Shown piece after piece: positions 8,043 through 16,095 of a DNA stretch of 50,043 bases (the first letter of the stretch is position 1; each line of letters starts with the position of its first letter). Source of the stretch: Alphaproteobacteria bacterium (lineage in GTDB: Bacteria > Pseudomonadota > Alphaproteobacteria > UBA9655); assembly GCA_027459605.1 (NCBI GenBank), contig DAIDHR010000011.1:1-50043 (forward strand), read 5' to 3'. The position numbers and the translations under genes are program-made. Below the pieces are notes generated by a model. The model did not search any database, was not told the origin of the DNA, and saw only the letters and a program-made list of their open reading frames with translations.

Positions 8043-9514
8043 CCTAATTTTTCCTTCAACAATTTGTTAACTAATTCGGGATTTGCTTTCCCTGCCATGT
8101 CTTTCATAACTTGACCTACAAAGAATCCAAAAAGCTTGTCTTTCCCACTCTTATATTCTTGAACCATAGTCACGTTTTTGGAAAGAACTCGATCTATAAC
8201 AGCTAAAATCGCACTATCATCAGAAACTTGTTTTAGCCCATGCTCTTCGATTAAAGTCTTCGCATCCTTCTCTGATTCCCACATTAAGGAAAAGACTTCC
8301 TTTGCTATTTTTCCCGATATAATCCCTTCCTGGATTTGATTGATAAGGCCTGATAAATGAGGTGGAGTTACGGGACAGGCTTCGATTGTTTTATCTTCTC
8401 GATTAAGCGCACCAAACACTTCTCCTATAAGCCAATTTGCTAAAAGTTTTGCTGCTTTTGGATTAAGAGGTTTCAGAAACTTGAGGGCTTCTTCAAAATA
8501 AGAAGCCGTTTCCATTTCTGCAACTAAAACCGAAGCATCATAAGCAGATAGCTCGTAATCTTGCATAAAACGAGACTTTTTAGCATCAGGGAGCTCAGGC
8601 AAGTTCTTGCGAAGCTCTTCAACCCATGCCTTGTCCAAGATAAGGGGGGGTAAGTCAGGATCAGGGAAATAACGATAGTCATGAGCATGCTCTTTGCTTC
8701 GCATCGGACGTGTTGTCCCCCGAGCAGAATCAAAAAGGCGTGTTTCCTGAAGAATTTCTCCCCCTTCTTCTAGGATCACAATTTGCCGTTCTGCTTCATA
8801 ATGAATCGCTTGAGTTAAAAATTTGATGGAATTAACATTTTTTATCTCTGCCCGCGTCCCAAAAGGCTCTCCAGCTTTTCGAACGGAGATATTCACATCA
8901 ATTCGCATGCTTCCCTGATCCATATTTCCATCACAGGTGCCCAAGCACCTAACAATGGATCGAAGTTTACGAACAAAAGCAGCTGCTTCCTCTGCACTTC
9001 GCAAGTCGGGCTCAGACACAATCTCCATCAAAGCCACCCCACTGCGATTCAAATCAATATAGGATTTTTCAGGGTGCTGATCATGAATACTTTTGCCTGC
9101 GTCTTGCTCTAAATGAAGACGCGTAATTCCAATACGACGAACGCTCCCATCTTCAAGTTCAATATCCAAATACCCTTTTCCAACGATCGGCCGAGTGTAT
9201 TGGGAAATCTGATAACCAGCAGGAAGGTCAGCATAAAAATAATTTTTTCGATCAAAAATAGAGACAAGATTAATTTCTGCATTAATCCCGAAGCCTGTTT
9301 TAATAGCCTGCTCCACACAAAATTTATTAATAACTGGAAGCATGCCTGGCATAGCTGCATCTACAAAAGAAACCTGAGTGTTGGGTTCAGCACCAAAAGT
9401 CGTAGCAGCCCCAGAAAAAAGCTTTGCGCTTGAGATCACTTGAGCATGAACTTCAAGACCAACTACGAGTTCCCATGGTCCAGAAGCTCCTTCATAAATA
9501 TATTGATTATCCAT
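8039..9514 (-). CDS. gatB: Asp/Glu-tRNA(Asn/Gln) amidotransferase subunit B
   Basis: Kinase/tRNA-binding subunit of GatCAB, which phosphorylates Glu-tRNA(Gln) or Asp-tRNA(Asn) before amidation. The start [12 protein letters not shown], the [19 protein letters not shown] segment and the C-terminal YqeY-like helical domain ending in [14 protein letters not shown] are diagnostic. At 491 residues it is complete. It lies six bases downstream of gatA, with GAGAGG ahead of the ATG, and its TGA overlaps the ugpB-like ATG by four bases. Confidence 0.98.
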   Translation of the reverse strand: MDNQYIYEGASGPWELVVGLEVHAQVISSAKLFSGAATTFGAEPNTQVSFVDAAMPGMLPVINKFCVEQAIKTGFGINAEINLVSIFDRKNYFYADLPAGYQISQYTRPIVGKGYLDIELEDGSVRRIGITRLHLEQDAGKSIHDQHPEKSYIDLNRSGVALMEIVSEPDLRSAEEAAAFVRKLRSIVRCLGTCDGNMDQGSMRIDVNISVRKAGEPFGTRAEIKNVNSIKFLTQAIHYEAERQIVILEEGGEILQETRLFDSARGTTRPMRSKEHAHDYRYFPDPDLPPLILDKAWVEELRKNLPELPDAKKSRFMQDYELSAYDASVLVAEMETASYFEEALKFLKPLNPKAAKLLANWLIGEVFGALNREDKTIEACPVTPPHLSGLINQIQEGIISGKIAKEVFSLMWESEKDAKTLIEEHGLKQVSDDSAILAVIDRVLSKNVTMVQEYKSGKDKLFGFFVGQVMKDMAGKANPELVNKLLKEKLG

Positions 9515-9520
9515 GGAAAA

Positions 9521-11014
9521 TTACCTCTCTAAAAAGGATTTAAAAGCTGCTGCTTCTTCAAGAACACTGCCCGCCCGGAAAAGCACGTTTTCATCAAAAG
9601 CAGGTCCAATCAATTGAAGCCCTAAGGGAAGCCCGTCTCTCGAGAGTCCTGCAGGAACAGACATCCCAGGAAGACCGGCAAGGTTAGCTGGAACTGTTAA
9701 AACATCATTTAAATACATAACAACTGGATCTGAAGGAGACTCATCAAGAGCAAATGCGGGCGTAGGCGTTGTTGGAGCCAAGATCACATCCACTTTTTGA
9801 AATGCCAACTCAAAATCTTGAGCAATGAGCCTCCGAACTTTTTGGGCCTTAAGGTAATAGGCATCGTAATATCCAGCAGAAAGGACATATGTTCCAATGA
9901 GGATGCGGCGTTGAACTTCTGTCCCAAATCCTTCACTGCGCGTACTTTCATAAAGCTCATCAAGGGTCTTTCCCGGGACACGAAGACCATAGCGCACCCC
10001 ATCGTAGCGAGCAAGGTTAGAGGAGGCTTCTGCCGGGGCTAATACATAGTATGTGGGAAGGCTGTACTTCGTATGAGGAAGGCTCACATCAATTATCTCC
10101 GCCCCTGATTCTTGAAGCCACTTAGCTCCATTTTCCCAAAGTTTGACAATATCTGAATCCATCCCATCAAGGCGATATTCACGAGGAATCCCAACACGAA
10201 TCCCTTTTACACCTTGAGTCAAAGACTTTTCGAAAGAGGGAACTTCAAGAGAGGCTGACGTTGAATCTTTTGGATCATGCCCAGCCATAACTTGTAACAT
10301 AAGAGCCGCATCTCGCACATCCCGTGTCATGGGACCGGGCTGATCTAAGGAAGAGGCAAATGCCACAATTCCCCATCTTGAACACCGCCCATAGGTAGGT
10401 TTAAGTCCGACAATGCCCGAAAATGCAGCAGGCTGACGAATAGAACCTCCTGTATCTGTTCCTGTGGCCGCTAGAGCAAGCCCTCCCGCAACAGCCGCAG
10501 CTGACCCCCCGGAAGATCCTCCAGGAACTAAATCTTTTCCATCAGAACGCTTCCAGGGATTGATAACGCTCCCAAAATAACTTGTCATATTCGTTGACCC
10601 CATGGCAAATTCATCCATGTTTGTCTTCCCCAAAAAGACAGCTCCAGCATTTTGTAGGTTTTGAGTAACCGTTGATTCATAAGGAGGCTTAAATCCTTCT
10701 AAGATATGGGAAGCTGCAGTGGTTTGAATACCTTCCGTGCTAAAGAGGTCTTTGATTCCAAGAGGCAAGCCTTCTAACAGACCCCCTTCATTTTTGGCCA
10801 AGCGTTTATCACTCTCTTTTGCTCTTTCCAAAGCCAACTCAGGTGTTTCCAGGATGTAGGCGTTCAAATTTCGATTGGATTCCATGGATTCAAGGTAAGC
10901 CTTTGTCAAGTCCAGAGAAGAAAACTTTTTCTTCAAAAGTCCTTCTTTCGCTTCAGCTAAAGTTAATCGAATGAGGTCATTTTTTAACGCAGGTTTTGTG
11001 ATAGGAGTCGTCAT
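9521..11014 (-). CDS. gatA: Asp/Glu-tRNA(Asn/Gln) amidotransferase subunit A
   Basis: Amidase-signature subunit of GatCAB: it releases ammonia from glutamine and transfers it to the activated tRNA-bound residue. The Ser-cisSer-Lys triad is visible: Lys in LGIKDLFST, the cis-Ser in [14 protein letters not shown] and the nucleophile Ser in [13 protein letters not shown] start at the ATG at 11014 ([11 protein letters not shown]), two bases after the gatC stop. A longer in-frame extension to 11092 would overlap gatC and is unlike the family. Length about 497 residues, as expected. Confidence 0.97.
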   Translation of the reverse strand: MTTPITKPALKNDLIRLTLAEAKEGLLKKKFSSLDLTKAYLESMESNRNLNAYILETPELALERAKESDKRLAKNEGGLLEGLPLGIKDLFSTEGIQTTAASHILEGFKPPYESTVTQNLQNAGAVFLGKTNMDEFAMGSTNMTSYFGSVINPWKRSDGKDLVPGGSSGGSAAAVAGGLALAATGTDTGGSIRQPAAFSGIVGLKPTYGRCSRWGIVAFASSLDQPGPMTRDVRDAALMLQVMAGHDPKDSTSASLEVPSFEKSLTQGVKGIRVGIPREYRLDGMDSDIVKLWENGAKWLQESGAEIIDVSLPHTKYSLPTYYVLAPAEASSNLARYDGVRYGLRVPGKTLDELYESTRSEGFGTEVQRRILIGTYVLSAGYYDAYYLKAQKVRRLIAQDFELAFQKVDVILAPTTPTPAFALDESPSDPVVMYLNDVLTVPANLAGLPGMSVPAGLSRDGLPLGLQLIGPAFDENVLFRAGSVLEEAAAFKSFLER

Positions 11015-11016
11015 TT

Positions 11017-11304
11017 TTATTCCACTACTTTCGGGACAACAAACATATTGCAAGCTACCTCGGGAGCATTTGCGAGAATTTTTTCCACGCAATTCTCCTC
11101 GGTAATTACATCTTTGCGAAAGGGCATAGAGGAAACATTTGTACCTTCCATCGCTTCAACAAGAGAAGTATCCACTTCATTGAGTTGATCAATAAAATGC
11201 AAAATCCGATTTAAATCTTGTTGCATGGGTCCCATCCGATCTTCGCTCAATTTAAGTCGAGCAAGCGTTGCAATCCGTTTGACGGTTGTTTGATCCAATG
11301 ACAT
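11017..11304 (-). CDS. gatC: Asp/Glu-tRNA(Asn/Gln) amidotransferase subunit C
   Basis: Small linker subunit that holds GatA and GatB together. The family N-terminus is clear: a segment like [15 protein letters not shown], then the [16 protein letters not shown] helix and the FRKDVITEE belt region. At 95 residues it is complete. GGAGTGAG stands ahead of the ATG. First gene of the gatC-gatA-gatB-ugpB minus-strand operon; the 70-base gap to the divergent TauE gene must hold the promoters of both. Confidence 0.96.
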   Translation of the reverse strand: MSLDQTTVKRIATLARLKLSEDRMGPMQQDLNRILHFIDQLNEVDTSLVEAMEGTNVSSMPFRKDVITEENCVEKILANAPEVACNMFVVPKVVE

Positions 11305-11374
11305 AGTCTCACTCCGATGTTATTTAATATACTCATAATAGGTTTTTAAGGCGGGGTTAAGGGGGAAAATAAGA

Positions 11375-12136
11375 ATGATAGTAGATCCTATTCTTTTATG
11401 GAGCATAGTAGGGGGAGCTTCGGGCTTTATCTTAGGTCTTGCTGGAACAGGAGGTGGAGTTATTTCCATTCCCATATTAATGGCTTTTGGAGGTTATAAT
11501 ATTAAAGAAGCCTCTGGGTATGGGCTATTAGCTTTAACAACGGGGGCCGCTTTATCCTGGTTCGTTCAACGAAAAAATACCATTTACCCCGTGTCGGGTG
11601 TTCTTATTATTTTTGCTGGAGTTATAGCTTTTATAACAGCTCCCTTAAAAGCTCTTTCGCCCCATTGGGTGGTCAACATTCTTTTAAATCTAACTTGCAT
11701 TTTTAGCATTTATAGCTTGTGGGTCCTTCGAAAACCAGAAGACCCGGGAGAAGGTAGACCTCTTACATTTCGACTTAAAACAGCAACAATTGGGGGAATG
11801 ATCACAGGATTTTTAAGCACCATGACTGGACTTGGCGGCGGCGTTATCATTATTCCTTGGCTTACCGGAATCACGCGCCTTAGGTTTGAACAAGCAATGG
11901 CTTGTAGCCTGCTAACAATAGCTATCACAGCTCCTATTTCTGCCTGGAGACAAGGAAGAATTGATTTAACCTTGGAAGAATGGTTTGCCCTTGGCGGAGG
12001 AATTTTGGTCACTTCCCTCTTGGTTAGAAAGCTGGTGACTTTTATTCTACCTCTTCACATGATATTAATTAGAAAACTGACCTTGACAGGTGTTATTCTT
12101 ATTTCAATGATGAGAACCTTAGCCGATTTATTCTGA
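11375..12136 (+). CDS. TauE/SafE family sulfite/organosulfonate exporter
   Basis: Polytopic inner-membrane transporter of the TauE/SafE group, proposed to move sulfite, sulfoacetate or related anions. About eight hydrophobic segments are visible. The duplicated family signature appears near the N-terminus (ILGLAGTGGGVISIPIL) and in the middle (FLSTMTGLGGGVIIIPWL). At 253 residues the length is typical. GGGGGAAAATAAGA precedes the ATG. A rhodanese gene follows after 8 bases, a common pairing that points to handling of reduced sulfur compounds. Confidence 0.92.
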   Translation: MIVDPILLWSIVGGASGFILGLAGTGGGVISIPILMAFGGYNIKEASGYGLLALTTGAALSWFVQRKNTIYPVSGVLIIFAGVIAFITAPLKALSPHWVVNILLNLTCIFSIYSLWVLRKPEDPGEGRPLTFRLKTATIGGMITGFLSTMTGLGGGVIIIPWLTGITRLRFEQAMACSLLTIAITAPISAWRQGRIDLTLEEWFALGGGILVTSLLVRKLVTFILPLHMILIRKLTLTGVILISMMRTLADLF

Positions 12137-12144
12137 GGAAAGGT

Positions 12145-12450
12145 ATGGATAAAGTTCTTGAAATAACCGTTGAAGAATTAAGGGATAATCAAGAGAGATA
12201 TGTTCTGGTGGATGTGAGAGAGCCCCACGAACTTCTTGGTTCTGAAGGGCATATCGAAGGTGTAACCATCGCACCTCTGGGCCCTACGCTCGCCCGATTT
12301 TTAAACTCAGCTGACACTCATAAACACTATGTCTTTATTTGTCTAAGTGGATTTCGATCTGAGAAAGCCTGCGAATTCGCCCAGGCGTATGGCTTCACCA
12401 ATGTTTATAACCTAAAAGGAGGCATGTTGCAGTGGAATAAAAGCATCTAA
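12145..12450 (+). CDS. single-domain rhodanese-like sulfurtransferase
   Basis: Cytosolic sulfur-carrier enzyme that forms a persulfide on its active-site Cys. The N-terminal VDVREPHE motif and the active-site loop CLSGFRS with Cys66 are intact, followed by NLKGGMLQW, the family C-terminal motif. At 101 residues it is a complete single domain with no signal peptide. GAGGAAAGGT precedes the ATG, 8 bases after the TauE gene, so the two are probably co-transcribed. The stop overlaps the convergent phosphomannomutase gene by four bases. Confidence 0.92.
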   Translation: MDKVLEITVEELRDNQERYVLVDVREPHELLGSEGHIEGVTIAPLGPTLARFLNSADTHKHYVFICLSGFRSEKACEFAQAYGFTNVYNLKGGMLQWNKSI

Positions 12451-13865
12451 TCAAAGGACCAAACAATATTTGCTTTTGCCAATTCATCCTTAAGATGTTG
12501 CTTCACATTGTCTAGCCCCGATAGGGTAAAGGCTTCGCACCGAGCAACAAGGACATCTTGCGTATGAGAAGATCTAAGTAACCACCATCCTTCGGGAAGT
12601 CGAACACGGATCCCATCAATATCAATAAAAGAATATCCTTGTTGCTGTAATCTATATTTTATCTCTAAGGGAATCTTGAACTTTCTCTCGCCTTCACAAG
12701 GAATCCTAATCTCAGGTGTAGAGGGAAGGTGCGGTAACCTTTGATAAAGGTCAGCTAGACTTTCTGTCCCATGTGAAAGCATAAGAACGAGGCGAACTGC
12801 TGCATACATCCCATCATCAAATCCATAATATCCTTCTTTGAAAAAGAAGTGGCCGCTCATCTCACCCGCAAGCATGGCTCCTGATTCAGCCATTTTAGAT
12901 TTAATATGAGAGTGCCCCGTTTTCCACATAATTGCTTTTCCACCCAAGCACGAAATCGTGTCAAAAAAACCTTGGCTTGCTTTAACGTCAGCTATAACCT
13001 GAGCGTTCGGGATTCGCTTTAAAAGATCAGTTGCGAACAACAAAAGAAGTTGATCCCCCCATAAGATATTACCCTTTCCATCAATAGCTGCCAGACGATC
13101 TCCATCTCCATCAAAAGCAATTCCAAGATCACATTTCTCATTTAAGACAGTTTTTTGCAATTGAACGAGATTTTTGGGTTCAGAAGGATCTGGTGAATGG
13201 GCAGGAAAAGTCCCGTCTATTTCAGCATTTAAGAGAATATGATGTCCAGGTATTTTATAAATAAGGCTTTTAAGAACATGGGCCGTTGCTCCATGACCAG
13301 GATCCCAAGCAATTGTGAGCTCTTTTCCAAATTGAAGGTCTTGAACTAGTCTATCTACATAGGATGAACACAATTCACTTTTATATACTTGCCCTTGCCC
13401 CTCGCCTAACTTATCTTCCAAAAGCTGAGAAAATGCTTGGATATCTTCTCCAAAAAAAGGCTTGCATCCTAAACTCATTTTAAACCCATTATGGGTAGGA
13501 GGATTGTGTGACCCTGTCACCATAATTGCTCCATCAACTGGTAAAACATATTCGGAAAAATAAAGCATAGGTGTAGGCCCTACTCCCAAATCATAAACAT
13601 CAAGGCCAGCCTCACATAAACCTTTTATAAGTGCTGCACATAATTGAGGAGAGCTCAATCGGCCATCACGGCATACCGCGATCGCCTTTCCTTTTTTTTT
13701 CCCGACACAGTGGCCAAAACATCGTCCAATCCAATAAGCATCGTCGTCAAGCAAGGTTTGGCCATAAACCCCACGAATGTCATATTCTCGGAGAATAGTC
13801 GGGTGAAAAGCATGAACAGCAAGGGGTGAGCCTGCTTCGGATGCTATTGAAAGAGAGTTTTGCAT
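12447..13865 (-). CDS. phosphomannomutase/phosphoglucomutase (alpha-D-phosphohexomutase)
   Basis: Interconverts hexose 6- and 1-phosphates to supply GDP- or UDP-sugars for envelope polysaccharides. The phosphoserine loop TGSHNPPTHNG has the catalytic Ser at 119, the metal loop FDGDGDR holds Asp252, 254 and 256, and the sugar-binding GEMSGHFFF motif and C-terminal RSSHTQ phosphate-binding loop are present. At 472 residues it matches the AlgC/ManB type. It is a lone minus-strand gene; no nucleotide-sugar genes are adjacent. An O-antigen ligase-like gene at 19.7 kb is a possible downstream user. Confidence 0.93.
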   Translation of the reverse strand: MQNSLSIASEAGSPLAVHAFHPTILREYDIRGVYGQTLLDDDAYWIGRCFGHCVGKKKGKAIAVCRDGRLSSPQLCAALIKGLCEAGLDVYDLGVGPTPMLYFSEYVLPVDGAIMVTGSHNPPTHNGFKMSLGCKPFFGEDIQAFSQLLEDKLGEGQGQVYKSELCSSYVDRLVQDLQFGKELTIAWDPGHGATAHVLKSLIYKIPGHHILLNAEIDGTFPAHSPDPSEPKNLVQLQKTVLNEKCDLGIAFDGDGDRLAAIDGKGNILWGDQLLLLFATDLLKRIPNAQVIADVKASQGFFDTISCLGGKAIMWKTGHSHIKSKMAESGAMLAGEMSGHFFFKEGYYGFDDGMYAAVRLVLMLSHGTESLADLYQRLPHLPSTPEIRIPCEGERKFKIPLEIKYRLQQQGYSFIDIDGIRVRLPEGWWLLRSSHTQDVLVARCEAFTLSGLDNVKQHLKDELAKANIVWSFD

Positions 13866-13904
13866 AACACATCTACCAGTTATGTATTTTTCAAATTTAA
13901 GAGA

Positions 13905-14012
13905 TCAAATAACTCTTTTGAAAGCTAGTCCCTTAGTAGCACTTAGCAAGCCCAGAGGATAGCCCTTTTGTGCGGCACTGAGTGCTTTGTTTGCTTTTTG
14001 AGCATTGGCCAT
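13905..14012 (-). CDS. possible 35-residue ORF, unknown
   Basis: An ATG at 14012 opens a frame reading MANAQKANKALSAAQKGY and onward to TGA at 13905. The codon pattern looks protein-like, but there is no good ribosome-binding site and I recognise no family. It lies between the phosphomannomutase gene and an imperfect palindrome (ATCCC/GGGAT at 14040-14055). It could be a remnant of a larger gene. Confidence 0.25.
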   Translation of the reverse strand: MANAQKANKALSAAQKGYPLGLLSATKGLAFKRVI

Positions 14013-14120
14013 AAATGAGGGGTTTTTTAATTACTCTAGATCCCCGCCGTGGGATGGCTTTAGGAGAGCGGATACAACCCGATAAAAATGCCAGTGAAAG
14101 GTATGAGAGAGTCAATGAAA

Positions 14121-14363
14121 TCAGAATTCTAACTCTAACTGTCCACGGTTATAATGAAGATCCCATTTTATCTCAGGCGAGTCTGGCGAGCCTTGGTCAA
14201 AAAGGTCGACCCCTTCATTATAGCAAACACGGCAGTCATCACTTTCACCGTTACAAACTGTTCCGCAATGGTCTCTAATAAAATTATCGATATCTTTCAT
14301 GCAATTTGCGCCACTCTCAAAAATTAAAAAAATAGCCGCAAGTAAAATCCCCCTTTGAATCAT
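14121..14363 (-). CDS. small exported Cys-containing protein, unknown
   Basis: 80 residues with an N-terminal signal-like segment (MIQRGILLAAIFLIFESGA, Cys at 21). The mature part carries paired cysteines in HCGTVCN and DDCRVCYNEG, spaced to form two disulfides or a metal site, in an acidic background. AGGAAAA stands about 8 bases ahead of the ATG. An overlapping plus-strand frame (14015-14278) lacks such a site and I treat it as a shadow. A cysteine near the end of the hydrophobic stretch leaves a lipoprotein possible, though a clear lipobox is absent. Next gene, divergent: the exported GroES. Confidence 0.6.
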   Translation of the reverse strand: MIQRGILLAAIFLIFESGANCMKDIDNFIRDHCGTVCNGESDDCRVCYNEGVDLFDQGSPDSPEIKWDLHYNRGQLELEF

Positions 14364-14653
14364 TTTAGTTTTCCTTTTTTGACTTCCCTGTTCCCTTATT
14401 TTTTAAAGTATATCACAATAAAAGGAAAAAAGGAATAATTTTAAAAAAACGATTCCAGTGCCGACAATTTTTTTAGACATACACGCCAATACCAGACCAG
14501 GATTATATCCCTTCTCGCAACGACAAGTGGTTAAATTTATTGTATTCTAAAAATTTGGCCAGCATTGAACACCAAATAAAAAAATTTAAGTATATTTAAA
14601 AATATGGTATTATTATATTAATAATGATCAGTTTTTTCAAAAGGAGACATTCA

Positions 14654-15013
14654 ATGATTTACCTATCTAAACTTGGAATCCTTGTTCTTGCATTGAGTTT
14701 TCTTTCGAGTACATCAGTAACATCTGCAACGCTTAAACCGTTACAGGATCGAGTTGTCGTAAGACGCATTGACCAGGAAGCAAAGATAGCAGGCGGAATT
14801 GCTATTCCTGACACTGCAAAGGAAAAACCACTGGCAGGTGAAGTAGTTTCTGTTGGACCAGACACATCCCTTGGAGAAGGAAAAGCATATCTACCTGACG
14901 TCAAAGCCGGGGATCGTGTTCTTTTTGGAAAATATACCGGGACTGAAGTCAAAATTGACGGTCAGGAATATTTTATTATGAGAGAATCAGATATTATGGG
15001 TGTGCTTAAATAA
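14654..15013 (+). CDS. GroES-type co-chaperonin with an N-terminal signal peptide
   Basis: Residues 26-119 are a complete GroES (Cpn10) fold: [12 protein letters not shown] start, mobile loop with AGGIAIPD (47-53) followed by TAKEKP, the [10 protein letters not shown] strand and a C-terminal [14 protein letters not shown]. Residues 1-25 ([25 protein letters not shown]) form a textbook Sec signal with a TSA cleavage site, leaving about 94 residues, the length of ordinary GroES. AAGGAGAC stands 8 bases ahead of the ATG at 14654; a frame from 14624 has no such site. There is no groEL next to it. GroES normally works in the cytosol as the lid of GroEL, so this appears to be an exported paralogue of unknown role. 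Confidence 0.9.
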   Translation: MIYLSKLGILVLALSFLSSTSVTSATLKPLQDRVVVRRIDQEAKIAGGIAIPDTAKEKPLAGEVVSVGPDTSLGEGKAYLPDVKAGDRVLFGKYTGTEVKIDGQEYFIMRESDIMGVLK

Positions 15014-15157
15014 GCACTCAGGTTCCTATATGGACCTAGATCATCAAAATAAAAATGGGCAATTTTAAAAATTGACTTTTTTATCAGTTTATGTAATAAA
15101 ATAAATATAAACTGTAAGAATTTTATCAGTCGCAAATTAGAAATGATATAGATTTTC

Positions 15158-15523
15158 TTAATCCTCAGCTTCTTTTAAAAGCTTTTGGATTTCCTTCCGT
15201 AATTCTGGGGTACTCTTTTCCCCATGGGATTTAACAGCATGTTCAACAGCTGCATTAAGAACCTCGTCCTCGCTACCGGATATGGCAAGAGAACATTTGT
15301 TTTCACTTGGAAACCACCGGCAATCAATGACTTTTCTTTTTTCATCCCTTAAATAACGGCGAATATCATTCCTTAATTCTGGTGTATTTTTTTCACCATG
15401 GGCACTAACAGCATGCTCAATAGAAGCTTGAAGAACTTCATCTTCAGTACCCGACACCGCAAGCGTACATGCGCTTTCACTCGGGTCCCACCGACAATCG
15501 ATAACTTTTCGTTTTTGAAACAT
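15158..15523 (-). CDS. two-unit DUF1059-like protein
   Basis: 121 residues made of two near-identical units: about residues 5-61 and 62-118, each reading KRKVIDCRW, then Cys, then SGxEDEVLxAxxEHAVxxHGEKxTPELR and a helical end. The Cys-Arg...Cys...Gly-Glu-Glu...His-Ala...His pattern matches the small DUF1059 family, thought to bind metal; known members usually have one unit. There is no signal peptide. GAGGAGATG precedes the ATG. Divergent from the exported thioredoxin gene, convergent with the GroES gene. Function unknown. Confidence 0.65.
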   Translation of the reverse strand: MFQKRKVIDCRWDPSESACTLAVSGTEDEVLQASIEHAVSAHGEKNTPELRNDIRRYLRDEKRKVIDCRWFPSENKCSLAISGSEDEVLNAAVEHAVKSHGEKSTPELRKEIQKLLKEAED

Positions 15524-15656
15524 AATACATCTCCTCGGTTAACATTTCTCTCTATTTATGAGTATATCAAACTTCAGTAAATTTTTTATTAAACAATTCT
15601 TAATTATTATTTTTTAATATATATAAATAACTCTTATTTTTAAAAAGGAAAAACAT

Positions 15657-16025
15657 ATGTATATTTTAAAATTGAAAGCTTTATTGATGTGCATTATAGC
15701 CATGACGAATTTTTCTGCCTTTGCAGTAGAAAATAACCCAGCCATCGGCACCCAAAATGAGCTTCTTTTTTTTACAGCGCTCTGGTGTGGACCATGTAAG
15801 ATGATGGATCCTATCTTAGAAGAACTAAAAAACAAGTATGCTGGAAAAATTTTATTTCAAAAAATAGATGTAGATGAACATCCAGACACAGCTGCGAGAA
15901 ATGGCATACAATCAGTTCCAACTTTACTATATATTCAAAATGGAAAACCTGTTGCTAGGTCAGCGGGAGTAGTTCCCAAAGAACGAATCGTTCAACAGTT
16001 GAATAATCTTTTGGTAACTCAGTGA
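15657..16025 (+). CDS. exported thioredoxin
   Basis: Thioredoxin-fold oxidoreductase with the classical active site WCGPC (Cys44, Cys47) and the cis-Pro loop SVPT (Pro88). Residues 1-23 form a signal peptide (MYILKLKALLMCIIAMTNFSAFA), so the enzyme should act in the periplasm or outside. The body is close to ordinary cytosolic TrxA (IDVDEHPDTAARNGIQSVPTLLYIQNG) rather than to DsbA or TlpA types. AAGGAAAAAC lies ahead of the ATG. No membrane electron donor (DsbD/CcdA) is adjacent, so how it is kept reduced, if it is, is not visible. Confidence 0.9.
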   Translation: MYILKLKALLMCIIAMTNFSAFAVENNPAIGTQNELLFFTALWCGPCKMMDPILEELKNKYAGKILFQKIDVDEHPDTAARNGIQSVPTLLYIQNGKPVARSAGVVPKERIVQQLNNLLVTQ

Positions 16026-16095
16026 AATTTAATGAAATGATGAACCTCTTTAATGTTTCTAAGACTGCTGGCGGACTGCTTTTTCTAAGAAACCC

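Noticed and set aside
14015-14278. 87-residue plus-strand frame
   Set aside because: Antisense to the Cys-containing exported protein, which has a ribosome-binding site and signal peptide; this one has neither.
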